This document shows positions 8,513-16,713 of a stretch of 32,657 nt of DNA, piece after piece (the first letter of the stretch is position 1; each line of letters opens with the position of its first letter). The DNA comes from Oscillospiraceae bacterium. Its GTDB lineage: Bacteria > Bacillota > Clostridia > Oscillospirales > Ruminococcaceae. A program made the translations under genes and the position numbers. The notes beneath the pieces are model-generated. The model was not told where the DNA came from. It worked only from the letters and a program-made list of their open reading frames with translations, and made no database searches. The DNA lies in NCBI GenBank assembly GCA_017432285.1, contig JAFRJM010000002.1:1-32657 (forward strand), given 5' to 3'.

Positions 8513-9202
8513 ATGGGCGGTGGGAAAAGAAAAAAGGCAGTTTCTGCCATTGTTGTAATCGCCGTTTCATTGGCGATGGTCATCAGCATTGAAGCACTGT
8601 CCTTCCAGACAGATGTGAGTTTTTCCGGGATGGAGAAAACTATACAGGATCATATTCATATACAGGCAGATGTGTTTGAGACAGAAACTAAAAATGACAT
8701 GATCTTTGCTGTTTACGGACATACCGGGCATCCGGATGCAGGAGGTCTGGCATGTTTCCAGAAAGGGTTTTTGGGTAAATGCCGTTTTGTCTTTGCCCAT
8801 CACTATAATGCGCCTCTGATATTTGCTGAAAGAGCACAGTACCATGAGGAGGCCTATCTTGTTGGCTTTGCTTTTGACTCTTTTGGTGAGTCACCTGTTC
8901 TTGGCTGTATGGTTGGAGAAACAGACGCAGATACCAGAACTTATTATTTCAGTCATCCCGGGAAGCCGTTTATACAGATAGAGCCAATAGAGAAAAATGA
9001 AAAACTAATGCAAAAAACATATTTTGATACAAATCTGAACGAAACAGAAATTGATCAGGAATGGCTGGAAGCGCATTCTGATCAGGATACACCATTTGTC
9101 AGCTGTGATGCAGTTGATTTATATGTCGTACGCTTCATACAATTAGCGATCTTATTTCTTGGATTAGTCAGATTATGGGTGATCTACAGAAAAAACAAAT
9201 AA
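8513..9202 (+). CDS. Membrane protein with a helix at each end, unknown function
   Basis: This 229-residue product is not recognised. The frame is open from 8492, but that version would include the GGAGG ribosome site, so the ATG at 8513 is preferred. A basic start (MGGGKRKK) precedes a hydrophobic helix at about 10-27. A polar domain of about 180 residues follows, and a second hydrophobic helix near residues 205-222 ends in basic YRKNK. This suggests an outer domain held by two membrane anchors. It is the first gene after the terminator of the M56 operon and is followed by related-context surface protein genes. No motif suggests an enzyme. Confidence 0.7.
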   Translation: MGGGKRKKAVSAIVVIAVSLAMVISIEALSFQTDVSFSGMEKTIQDHIHIQADVFETETKNDMIFAVYGHTGHPDAGGLACFQKGFLGKCRFVFAHHYNAPLIFAERAQYHEEAYLVGFAFDSFGESPVLGCMVGETDADTRTYYFSHPGKPFIQIEPIEKNEKLMQKTYFDTNLNETEIDQEWLEAHSDQDTPFVSCDAVDLYVVRFIQLAILFLGLVRLWVIYRKNK

Positions 9203-9272
9203 TTGTATCTTGTAGGATCATATATATGACAGAAAAAGTTATACTGACGATACAAGTAATTAGGAGATAATC

Positions 9273-11594
9273 ATGATTTGCAAAAAGAGAAAAAAACAGT
9301 TTTTTCTGATTTTTGTTTTATTATGTCTTGCTGTTGTTATAGCTATAACTGTTCTGGCAGATACGAATCTTGCAGATAAGTATACAGTAACGATCAATGA
9401 AGAAGAATATACGATATTGTCGTCAAATGAAGTTGAGGCCTCATATCAAACATTTGTGGTCAATGCGGACGAGGGTATTGCGAGAGACGGGTTGGTATTA
9501 ACTGTAAATGATACAGGAAATACCACACTTGATCTTAGCGGATTATTGTCTTGCTTAGAGCTGCAATACATTAGGATCGTATCGAATGGCAATCTTAAGC
9601 GTGTTGTACTTCCCTATAAAAATACACTGACCTGTTATATATCTGCACCCGCTATAGGAGAGATAGACGGCCGAGGATGTTTACAGTTGAATCTTGTTTT
9701 ATCATCGGATCCCAAAAGTATTAATACTTCAGATGATACTGAGATCTATGTTGCGGTTAATGAGCCTAAAAACCTGGATTTTCTTAAGAAGGGAAACTAT
9801 TCCGGTGCTGATATATTCAGTTCAGAAGGTATAGTCCCTTCCTCGCAGTGTGATATTAAAGTTTTGAGACTAACAGGTTCCGATAAATGGGATCTTTTGT
9901 CGTTGGTTGGTAATGAGAGCATCAGATATATGACAATAGTTGGCGGAACAAAAGATCTGTCACCTTTGCAGTCAACGAATATTACGGAACTGTTTCTTGC
10001 CGGAGAGTTTGATTTTTCACAGTTAAAAGATATGCCGAATCTTGATGTCTTAAACATTTTCCTCACAGAAGATCACCAGCCGGATCTTCGCACTGTGGCA
10101 GACCTTGGTGAGATGCGGCCTAAATGTCTGAGAATAGGTTATCTGATCAGCACAGGGATCAATTTAGGTGCAGTTAAAGATGTTTCTGAAGTTGAGGCTT
10201 TTTGTAAAAAGTATCCGTATTTGGCCGATTACACTGAAGCTTTGACTGATTTTGTAAATAATGGCGGAGAGATCCAGACGTTCTTAATGGAGGAAGATCC
10301 ATTTACTGGATCCTCTCCTTACGAAAAAGACATATCTCCTATAACGTTCCAGCATGTGAGAATTGCCTGGAGTAATGATTATTCAGGAACAGAACGAGGA
10401 CATTACGGATTTCTCCCCTGGCAACGTAATTCATACGAAGAGATCAGTCCATGGATTTTTCGCGCCAATTTAACTTTTTTCGATATTTCTTCCCGTAGTT
10501 TTTCATATCTGTGTACTGATGAAGGGTGTATGCATAATAATGAAAAGTGTACAAGTTATATCAGAGCCTCCTGTGATTTGAGTGTTTTTTCTTCATATAA
10601 TGAGGCAAAAATGTACATTATTTCCAAAGGAGCAGATCATTGTGAAGTGTATTCCACTGATGATCCGGGCATGATCGTTGAGGCAAATCCGGACGGGTCT
10701 TCCAGAAGGATACTGTACCGGTTAGCTTATAATGAGAGTTTCAAGGCGGATACACCTATTGCAATAAGTGAGGACTATATTTATACCCCGTTATTGATAT
10801 ATGGCAATAATGATGAAGATGTGAAGGCTTATCTGTACAGATTCAGTACTTCAGAGAGCAAAAAGGAACAATTATTACAGCTTGGTGCAGATGATTTTAT
10901 CTTCGCTGCTTATGGAGAAAACTTAATAATCACGCGCTGCGATCCTCCGGACGAGAACTCGCTTCAGCCTGGAGATCCTATCATTCCGATAACAAGCCAA
11001 TTCATCTACAATGTAAATACAGGAGAGGTTAGTGAATTAACTGGTCCGGATATGACATATACTTTATGTCAAGATGAGAAATTAATAAGGGCAGAGACAG
11101 CAGAAGGGATTGATATAGATGATTTATTTCGGAATATACCAGTAGCGTTTAATATATATCAATACTCTCTTGATGATACTGAAGAAAGTAAAATTGGAAC
11201 GATACACCTGCCATCTGAACCTGCTGGGTATAGTTCTTTGTCATGTTTTTCTCACTATATTATTGTGACTTATATTGAAAGAGAAAGCGATACCGAGCGA
11301 AGAATCGCATTTGATCTTGATGTGGGGGAGCAGAAAGAACTGACTTTGAGCATTAAGAGTGACTCAGCGAAAAAGATCAGAATACTTCAGGAGACTGAAG
11401 AATATTTCGTAGTTGCAATGGACCGCAATAATGCCACTATCACCCAAACAGATGGAAATGGAGTCTGCCATACCTATAATATGCTTAATGCGCCTGTATA
11501 TGCACTGATGAAGAAAGATGACTTTTTCAATGATGTTCCTGTATATCTGTATGTTGAAAACTCTTGCTGGGATTTTAATTCTTTATTTCTATAA
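9273..11594 (+). CDS. Secreted or anchored protein: leucine-rich half plus propeller-like half
   Basis: This 773-residue protein starts at an ATG with an AGGAG site. A basic N-terminus and a hydrophobic segment (residues 11-29) form a signal or anchor without a lipobox Cys. Residues about 80-310 have leucine-rich character, for example LDLSGLLSCLELQYIRI, ITELFLAGEFDFSQLKD and NLDVLNIFL. The C-terminal part (about 370-773) resembles the outer domain of the M56 protein at 6065-8359: it has the same Cys/His cluster (CTDEGCMHNNEKC) and ends near a MKKDDFF signature. It may bind or compete for the same ligand as that sensor; this is inference. A beta-propeller of the DUF5050 type is the closest description. 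Confidence 0.75.
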   Translation: MICKKRKKQFFLIFVLLCLAVVIAITVLADTNLADKYTVTINEEEYTILSSNEVEASYQTFVVNADEGIARDGLVLTVNDTGNTTLDLSGLLSCLELQYIRIVSNGNLKRVVLPYKNTLTCYISAPAIGEIDGRGCLQLNLVLSSDPKSINTSDDTEIYVAVNEPKNLDFLKKGNYSGADIFSSEGIVPSSQCDIKVLRLTGSDKWDLLSLVGNESIRYMTIVGGTKDLSPLQSTNITELFLAGEFDFSQLKDMPNLDVLNIFLTEDHQPDLRTVADLGEMRPKCLRIGYLISTGINLGAVKDVSEVEAFCKKYPYLADYTEALTDFVNNGGEIQTFLMEEDPFTGSSPYEKDISPITFQHVRIAWSNDYSGTERGHYGFLPWQRNSYEEISPWIFRANLTFFDISSRSFSYLCTDEGCMHNNEKCTSYIRASCDLSVFSSYNEAKMYIISKGADHCEVYSTDDPGMIVEANPDGSSRRILYRLAYNESFKADTPIAISEDYIYTPLLIYGNNDEDVKAYLYRFSTSESKKEQLLQLGADDFIFAAYGENLIITRCDPPDENSLQPGDPIIPITSQFIYNVNTGEVSELTGPDMTYTLCQDEKLIRAETAEGIDIDDLFRNIPVAFNIYQYSLDDTEESKIGTIHLPSEPAGYSSLSCFSHYIIVTYIERESDTERRIAFDLDVGEQKELTLSIKSDSAKKIRILQETEEYFVVAMDRNNATITQTDGNGVCHTYNMLNAPVYALMKKDDFFNDVPVYLYVENSCWDFNSLFL

Positions 11595-11682
11595 CTGATA
11601 TGACATATTTTAGTTGTTTATAAGCGTTTGTGCAGGTATTGCTGATTTGCTTTTTTGTATAAAAGAGAGGAGAGACTCAGCT

Positions 11683-12126
11683 ATGGACAAAAAACAGGTA
11701 GGTATGATTTTGTTCATCTTTATTATTTTATACTGTTGTTATCACGTACCATATAGAATAGAATGCCCGGGTGACTGCCAGATTGAAATCGACATACCTG
11801 GCGAACAGCATTTGATACTGAGTGATGAAGAGCGTGATGAGGCAATACTGCTTTTAAACCAATTGATGATAAGAAGGCGTTTCACATTCAGTCATAGTAA
11901 TTATGCAGGTGAACCGCTGTATGATGACAATCATACATATGTTCATGTCTATGTGGACGGTGATCTGCATCGAATGAAATATCAGCTGTTGGTCATGTTC
12001 AATCAGAACAGAGTCATAGTTCAGGAGTTTTTCAGAGAACCAACGAACTACAAGGAAGTGATCGGAAACGAAGCTGTTATAAAAGAATTCGTATCAACGA
12101 TACAAGAGAAGGCAGGGATAGAATAA
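11683..12126 (+). CDS. Small membrane-anchored protein, unknown function
   Basis: This 147-residue protein starts at the ATG at 11683, preceded by GAGGAG. An in-frame TTG at 11614 is less likely because the ribosome site lies inside it. One hydrophobic segment (residues 7-22) ends in YCCYHVPYRIEC, and a polar, mostly alpha/beta outer domain of about 120 residues follows. No known motif was found. It lies within the same-strand series of surface protein genes, 88 bp after the leucine-rich protein. Confidence 0.65.
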   Translation: MDKKQVGMILFIFIILYCCYHVPYRIECPGDCQIEIDIPGEQHLILSDEERDEAILLLNQLMIRRRFTFSHSNYAGEPLYDDNHTYVHVYVDGDLHRMKYQLLVMFNQNRVIVQEFFREPTNYKEVIGNEAVIKEFVSTIQEKAGIE

Positions 12127-12162
12127 AAACATTACTACATATTTATAGAGTTTCAAGAAAAT

Positions 12163-12205
12163 AGATGCTATTTGTAACGCAGGCAGCAGTTTGCCAGAAG
12201 CTACG
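12163..12205. repeat. Hairpin repeat, copy 2 (degraded)
   Basis: AGATGCTATTTGTAACGCAG and the following GCAGCAGTTT match the repeat at 3227-3286. The right arm has decayed to GAAGCTACGGGATA, so only the inner part can still fold. The flanking TATAGAGTTT before it is also shared. It lies between the genes ending at 12126 and starting at 12227, close to the ribosome site of the latter. Confidence 0.7.
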
Positions 12206-12226
12206 GGATAAAGGAGCATTGCGCTG

Positions 12227-13432
12227 ATGAAACGAATTATTTTGATCGCTGTATTAATGATTGTTATCATTTGCAGTCTCTCCGGATGCAAAAATAACGA
12301 TGCGATTCCTTCAGTGCCTGATCAGCCGCCGGCAGAGGAAGAAATATCGGAGCCGGAAGTTGCGCTTCTAAACTCATTTACCGACAAGGGACGTGTCAGT
12401 TATACGAAAACGGAATCTGAAGACGGGTTACTGTCTGTATCCGTTCATTGCTTTGATTTTGAAAACCGCACCGTATCAACGTTTGACTGTATTCCTTGCG
12501 GGTATGTTATTAATCCCATTCTTTTTGTTTTGGATGATAAGGTCTGGTTGTTCTCCGACTGTGTCTATATTGGGGCAGGAAACTTCGAAAACTATGGATA
12601 TGAGCATCTTTGTTATGTCATTGACCTGAATACAAAAACGATGAGTCAAATGACATATGATGGTTCTGTGGATGTGGGCCACGGGTTTGGAATTCTGACA
12701 GTCGGTGACAAAAAATATCTTATCGCAGACGGAGTAGACCACGGAACTGAAGAATACCCATCCTATGGAACCAGGGATATGCCTCATTGGATCCTGGATC
12801 TGGATTCACTGACTTTTGAACCGTACGACGGAACTGTTCCGGTAAATGAATATAAGGCTGGCTATTCATTAAAAGCAGACGCAAACGCAAAGTATATCGG
12901 CTCAAATTCCAGAGGGAAGTATTTTTACAGTTATAGCAAGACTTCTGCAGGTGAAAACTATCTGGTTGACGGAGTATGGGCTTTATGGTGCCAGTCATCA
13001 TACGGAGAAGAGTATATAGTTGCTGAGGATATGTTCCCGAAGGAACACAGCAAGCCTCTGATGGGTTTTCAGTCTTATGCATCTGTAACAGAAGATTATG
13101 TTTTATACCCCAGTTCTGATTGGGAAGGATCAGGTGAAGAATGGAATCTTTTGGGAACCAGCTATTTCGCTGTTGATCTGAAGGACAATACTGTAAGAAT
13201 AATCTATGAAGCCACCAGTGAAGAAGCATTTTTGCTGTGGTTTCAATGTGAATACGGAGATTTCTATGTGTTCTCTCTTAGCAAGAACCCGATGTCATCT
13301 GATATAATAGGACCTTCAGATCTGATAATGATCAGAAAAGACGATTTTCTGAATGGCGATCTGGATTGGCCGTATTTCAAAAAGTTTGATATCAATGAAA
13401 TGAGTGTAGATAATAGTATTTATGGTTCATAA
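12227..13432 (+). CDS. Lipoprotein related to the C-terminal half of the 1073-residue M56 sensor
   Basis: This 401-residue lipoprotein has a clear signal (MKRIILIAVLMIVIICSLSGC). The body aligns along its length with residues about 715-1073 of the M56 protein at 21317-24538. Shared stretches include LLGTSYFAVDLK versus LLGSSYYVANLK, VAEDMFP versus AVEDLYP, and the C-terminal IRKDDFLNGDLDW versus VKKDDFLSGEFSW. It therefore looks like a free-standing copy of the sensor's outer domain, without the protease. A decoy, co-receptor or ligand carrier are all possible; none can be shown here. It is followed after 27 bp by another lipoprotein gene. Confidence 0.82.
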   Translation: MKRIILIAVLMIVIICSLSGCKNNDAIPSVPDQPPAEEEISEPEVALLNSFTDKGRVSYTKTESEDGLLSVSVHCFDFENRTVSTFDCIPCGYVINPILFVLDDKVWLFSDCVYIGAGNFENYGYEHLCYVIDLNTKTMSQMTYDGSVDVGHGFGILTVGDKKYLIADGVDHGTEEYPSYGTRDMPHWILDLDSLTFEPYDGTVPVNEYKAGYSLKADANAKYIGSNSRGKYFYSYSKTSAGENYLVDGVWALWCQSSYGEEYIVAEDMFPKEHSKPLMGFQSYASVTEDYVLYPSSDWEGSGEEWNLLGTSYFAVDLKDNTVRIIYEATSEEAFLLWFQCEYGDFYVFSLSKNPMSSDIIGPSDLIMIRKDDFLNGDLDWPYFKKFDINEMSVDNSIYGS

Positions 13433-13459
13433 TTATACTGCATTCGGGGAGATATAACC

Positions 13460-14638
13460 GTGTCAGCAAAATCGGCAAAAACTGTTACAGACATATATTC
13501 GTTAGCCTGTTTTTTATTAATTGTGCTGATCATGACTTCATGCGCCAGTGGAACAAGTATAGGTTCCGGCCTGACATCGGATGACTTTTTAAAAGGTACT
13601 GATTCAAAAGAAGGAGTTTACACTGTTTCTTCATTAGTATATCAACTGCCTGAACTGACTCCATCCATTGCAAAGTATGATTACTACGGTGTGTTGGACG
13701 GTAAGCTGTATGGATTCGATTTTCGCGCAGGTGCTTGGGATCTAATAGGCGGGATCGAGGAACATACTCTTACTGCGGAAGATATTGCAGAGCGGCTTGA
13801 TGAGTCTTATATCAACAAAGACCGTGTCGATGATCCGCGTGTAATGCTCCTGAAGGCAGATGCCTCAGTAACCTCTGAGAATGGAACAGTGTATTATTGT
13901 CATTTTACTAAGGGTATATATACAGAAGGCGTCATGGCAGAGGAAAAGAACGGCAAGATCCGAGCTGTCTTTATGATGGGGCAAATGGATCAGTTTCCTG
14001 AAAACATCCTCAGGTGTCTGAAAGGAGAGAAATCTGCCGTGCCGACACGTCTGACAATGTGCCGTGAGGCAAGAACATTTACGTTATCTGTACCGGCTGT
14101 CGATCTTAATGTGGAGGGAACATTTCACTATACTGATGACAGGACAGTTAAGTTTCAGAAAAAGAATGGTACGGTTCTCATGATTCTTCAGGAGACTGAT
14201 GAACCAAGTCCTTATGGTATATCCTATGAATACGTTGAAGGTAAGATCCCGGGAGATTATTTCCAGAGTGGAATGACTTTTCAGACTCCCAGTGCCAGTG
14301 TAGTATTCCTTGATTTGTGGGGAACTGAGGAAATAGATCTGAACGGAGACGGAAAAAAAGAGACTGTATTCTTTGGGGATAAAGGTTTTTCCGGTCCGGG
14401 TTCTTTGACGATATCTGTGGATTCAAAGGGCAACGACGCCTATGTTTGGTACTATGCCACTTTCCGCGCCATATCATTTCGAAAAGAAGGAAAACGCCTG
14501 TACGTGGACACAATATATCAGCCATTCCATCAGGAAGAGACACTTTCTTCATTTGAAGTCCGCTACGATGGTAATTCTGTGTGGCTGGAAGACGAAAACG
14601 GTATTCCGTTAGATGAAGGGGACTGGATCAATAGGTGA
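13460..14638 (+). CDS. Lipoprotein with an EF-hand-like calcium loop, unknown function
   Basis: This 392-residue protein starts at a GTG with a GGGGAG site. The hydrophobic segment (residues 13-27) ends in a LIMTSC lipobox, so it is probably membrane-anchored outside the cell. Residues near 291-303 read EIDLNGDGKKETV, with the D-x-N-x-D-G spacing of calcium loops in VCBS/FG-GAP and dockerin-like repeats. The rest is mixed beta structure. It does not share the RKDD-type ending of its neighbours. It is probably co-transcribed with the gene 27 bp upstream. Confidence 0.7.
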   Translation: MSAKSAKTVTDIYSLACFLLIVLIMTSCASGTSIGSGLTSDDFLKGTDSKEGVYTVSSLVYQLPELTPSIAKYDYYGVLDGKLYGFDFRAGAWDLIGGIEEHTLTAEDIAERLDESYINKDRVDDPRVMLLKADASVTSENGTVYYCHFTKGIYTEGVMAEEKNGKIRAVFMMGQMDQFPENILRCLKGEKSAVPTRLTMCREARTFTLSVPAVDLNVEGTFHYTDDRTVKFQKKNGTVLMILQETDEPSPYGISYEYVEGKIPGDYFQSGMTFQTPSASVVFLDLWGTEEIDLNGDGKKETVFFGDKGFSGPGSLTISVDSKGNDAYVWYYATFRAISFRKEGKRLYVDTIYQPFHQEETLSSFEVRYDGNSVWLEDENGIPLDEGDWINR

Positions 14639-14659
14639 AAATAACATTTTGAGGGTAAG

Positions 14660-15274
14660 ATGGACAATATAAAATGGCTGTTCTTTGATATCGGCTCTAC
14701 TTTAGCAGATGAAAGCAAAGTATATGAAGATATATTCCGCAAAATAGCTGAAGCGGCCTGTGTTTCTGAAGAATACGTCAATCAAAAAGCAATAGAGTTT
14801 TATAAACAGAACAAAAGGGGCGACAAAGAAGTAGCGCGTTTGCTTGGGGCTGAGTTCCCGGAGTGGAATCCAAAACTTGAGACTCTATATAACGACACTA
14901 TAGAATGTCTGAAGATACTTAGCAGAACATACAAAATAGGCATTATCGCAAATCAGATTCCGGGTACAGAAAAAAGACTGGAAGCCTTCGGCATCAGAGA
15001 TTACATCAGTGTCATCGCAGCATCGTCAGACGAAGGAGCTGCAAAACCAGACACGAGATTGTTTGAGATCGCTCTTAAAAAAGCAGGGTGTACTGCTGAG
15101 GAGGCCGTCATGATCGGTGACCGTATAGACAATGACATAGTACCGGCTAAAGAGATCGGCATGAAAACTATATGGATCAAACAGGGCCCCGGAAAATACT
15201 GGAAGGTAACAAAAGAGAATGAGATCCCTGATCGAGAAGTCAGCTGTTTGTTTGATCTTCTGGAATTCCTTTAA
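14660..15274 (+). CDS. HAD-superfamily hydrolase with atypical motif I
   Basis: This 204-residue protein has the HAD core: motif I FFDIGST (D10 to T14), motif II near IIANQIPG, the conserved Lys in AAKPDTRLF, and motif IV IGDRIDNDI. Motif I has Gly where most phosphatases have the second Asp (DxDxT), and motif II has Ala before Asn where Ser or Thr is usual. That second Asp is the general acid/base, so activity may be altered or lost. Relatives with DIGST exist in clostridia as a distinct subfamily of unknown substrate (from memory). The ATG has a GAGG site and lies 21 bp after the lipoprotein gene, so the two may share a transcript. Confidence 0.85.
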   Translation: MDNIKWLFFDIGSTLADESKVYEDIFRKIAEAACVSEEYVNQKAIEFYKQNKRGDKEVARLLGAEFPEWNPKLETLYNDTIECLKILSRTYKIGIIANQIPGTEKRLEAFGIRDYISVIAASSDEGAAKPDTRLFEIALKKAGCTAEEAVMIGDRIDNDIVPAKEIGMKTIWIKQGPGKYWKVTKENEIPDREVSCLFDLLEFL

Positions 15275-15468
15275 TCTCGCTTGATGTTATAGATAGTTTT
15301 CTGTCATTGGGTTCTCGGTGTATTGTTTTTTTTCCCTATCATTGGATAGCAGAGGTAATAGTCAAAAAGAGCATAAAAAAGAAGGTTTTTTAAATCGTGA
15401 GTTCTTACAGGGCAATGAAGTTCGCACAGGCATTCTGAAGCAACTTCGTTATTCATCTTTGATCTCTA

Positions 15469-15496
15469 AGCAGAGCCATTATGGTTCTGCTTTTTT
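15469..15496 (+). terminator. Terminator after the surface-protein and HAD gene cluster
   Basis: AGCAGAGCC pairs with GGTTCTGCT around ATTAT, with T5 after the stem. It lies about 195 bp past the HAD stop. The stretch 15275-15560 contains no other feature I can support. Confidence 0.75.
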
Positions 15497-15613
15497 ATGT
15501 GCCGAAATATAAATCTGCCAGTAAAAAAGACGAATGCTGTCTGCAAAGTCCGACAATTGGACCAACTTTTCAATCTGGGACAGAAAAACCTTTCAAAATG
15601 GTCTCTCTCATTT

Positions 15614-15909
15614 CATATATAGTAGAGGGACTTTTGCTCAGGGATCTGAATCTGCTAGGAATCGACGAAAAAGTCACATTCTGTCAGCATAACGCGACAG
15701 AAAGCAAATTTTCTTAAATTTTTGAAAAGAGGGGGGCATTTTTTGGCCTCTCCCATTGCATATATAGTAGAGGGATCTTTTTCCTATGATTGCCTATACC
15801 GCATGGAAAATGGCTTTGTTGTCACTGTTTGACGACAACTAAAAATTTTCTTTGAGAAGGGCACAACAGGCTTAATTTTTTGCCCTTCTCTGTTCATATA
15901 TAGTAGAGG
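15614..15909 (+). repeat. Three hairpin plus CATATATAGTAGAGG units at the element's left side
   Basis: The exact 15-mer CATATATAGTAGAGG occurs at 15614, 15759 and 15895, spaced 145 and 136 bp apart, and a fourth time at 31724. Each copy is preceded within a few bases by an inverted repeat of different sequence. The clearest is GAGAAGGGCA/TGCCCTTCTC (15854-15890); the one before the second copy is GC-rich with wobble pairs. Between copies lie further inverted repeats with TGTC/GACA cores. The spacing and variable stems suggest protein-binding or recombination sites, or RNA processing elements. I do not recognise the family. Confidence 0.75.
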
Positions 15910-16387
15910 AATCTTTTTTAAGTTTCCTCATGAACCTTGAAAACTGAATATGCAAGCACTGAGACATCAGTCCTGGTGATAGCCACTTGTGAGGTACGCG
16001 TTGACCCTTCTGAAATAGGGGAGGCTGAGCGAGAATCCCGTCACAGACCATGAGACAGCTTCTCATGTAGGCGAAGACAGCCAGGATGATAATGGTACTC
16101 CCGGAAACGGCTCGGAGAGATCCTCGGAGGGGTGAGATTCCCGTGATGCGGATACGCTGTCCGCTACTCAGTGACTTCCCGGTTGCAGGGGCGAGGAGGA
16201 TAAATACTGCATAACTGATCAGTTATACCAAACGAAAGAAACAAGGATCAGATGATGACACCACAGGATCGTAGAAAACGACGGAACCACACCAAGGGAG
16301 CAGAGTTTCTATCTGTAATGATCGCCCAAGTGTTTGTAGCTCCCGTTATTCATGTACTTAGGAGCACATCGCCAGATGTGTTTTTTT
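15910..16387 (+). ncRNA. Candidate large structured RNA of the mobile element, copy A
   Basis: About 480 nt without a gene lead to a terminator at 16365-16387, and the second copy at 31739-32217 has the same plan. Stems are conserved while loops vary: CATGAGA/TCTCATG, GCGGA/TCCGC and GGGAGC/GCTCCC. One stem shows a paired change: C16010-G16020 here is U31838-A31848 in copy B, and U16009-G16021 is C31837-G31849 there. That argues for a functional RNA rather than spacer DNA. It lies just upstream of the small Cys-rich protein and the ATPase, so roles in copy control, attenuation or transfer are possible. No known family was recognised. Confidence 0.55.
16365..16387 (+). terminator. Terminator at the end of structured RNA copy A
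   Basis: CACATC-GCCA-GATGTG followed by T7. In copy B the loop is GACA and the stem is identical. It separates the structured RNA from the genes at 16557 onward. Confidence 0.8.
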
Positions 16388-16556
16388 AGTGTTCAAAATC
16401 AGGTGTCATTTTTGAGGTTTTTATCTCATGTAAGACGATAAATGCTGAAAAGGTACAGACATATTACCCAGTTATAAAAAACAGTTTTCAGGGCAAATAA
16501 ATGCAGATTTTGCACCCGGAAAGCACACTTTTTAGGAGAGTCCAAATTTGTCGAGA

Positions 16557-16712
16557 ATGAGTAAGAAAAAGAAAGAGGAATATGCGCTCTTTCTTAATAA
16601 AAAAAGCCGAATAACATATAACCCTGTTTGCTTAAGATGTCAGAAAGATTGCAAACAGAGCTTCAGGGCGGTCTTGTTGGCTTGCAATAAATATCAGAAA
16701 AAGGAGAGATGA
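16557..16712 (+). CDS. 51-residue Cys-rich small protein, element copy A
   Basis: A short gene runs from ATG 16557 to TGA 16710-16712. It has a very basic start (MSKKKKEEYALFLNK) and a CLRCQKDC motif (CxxC-x3-C) with one more Cys near the end (LLACNKYQKK), which could bind zinc. The product is nearly identical to that of the gene at 32387-32542 although the flanking DNA differs more, which supports it as a real gene. Its last codons contain the AAGGAG site of the ATPase gene, whose TTG start follows the stop by one base, so translation is probably coupled. A DNA- or RNA-binding accessory of replication is plausible but not shown. Confidence 0.7.
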   Translation: MSKKKKEEYALFLNKKSRITYNPVCLRCQKDCKQSFRAVLLACNKYQKKER

Positions 16713-16713
16713 A

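Noticed and set aside
12094-12291. Minus-strand frame resembling the frame upstream of the leucine-rich remnant
   Set aside because: The likeness comes from the shared hairpin repeat DNA, not from a conserved protein; it overlaps the start of a lipoprotein gene.
15318-15512. 64-codon plus-strand frame after the HAD gene
   Set aside because: It reads through the terminator at 15469-15496, has no ribosome site, and its composition is not protein-like.
15614-15909. CRISPR array
   Set aside because: Only three units with unequal 136-145 bp spacing and a 15-bp common core; no cas genes.
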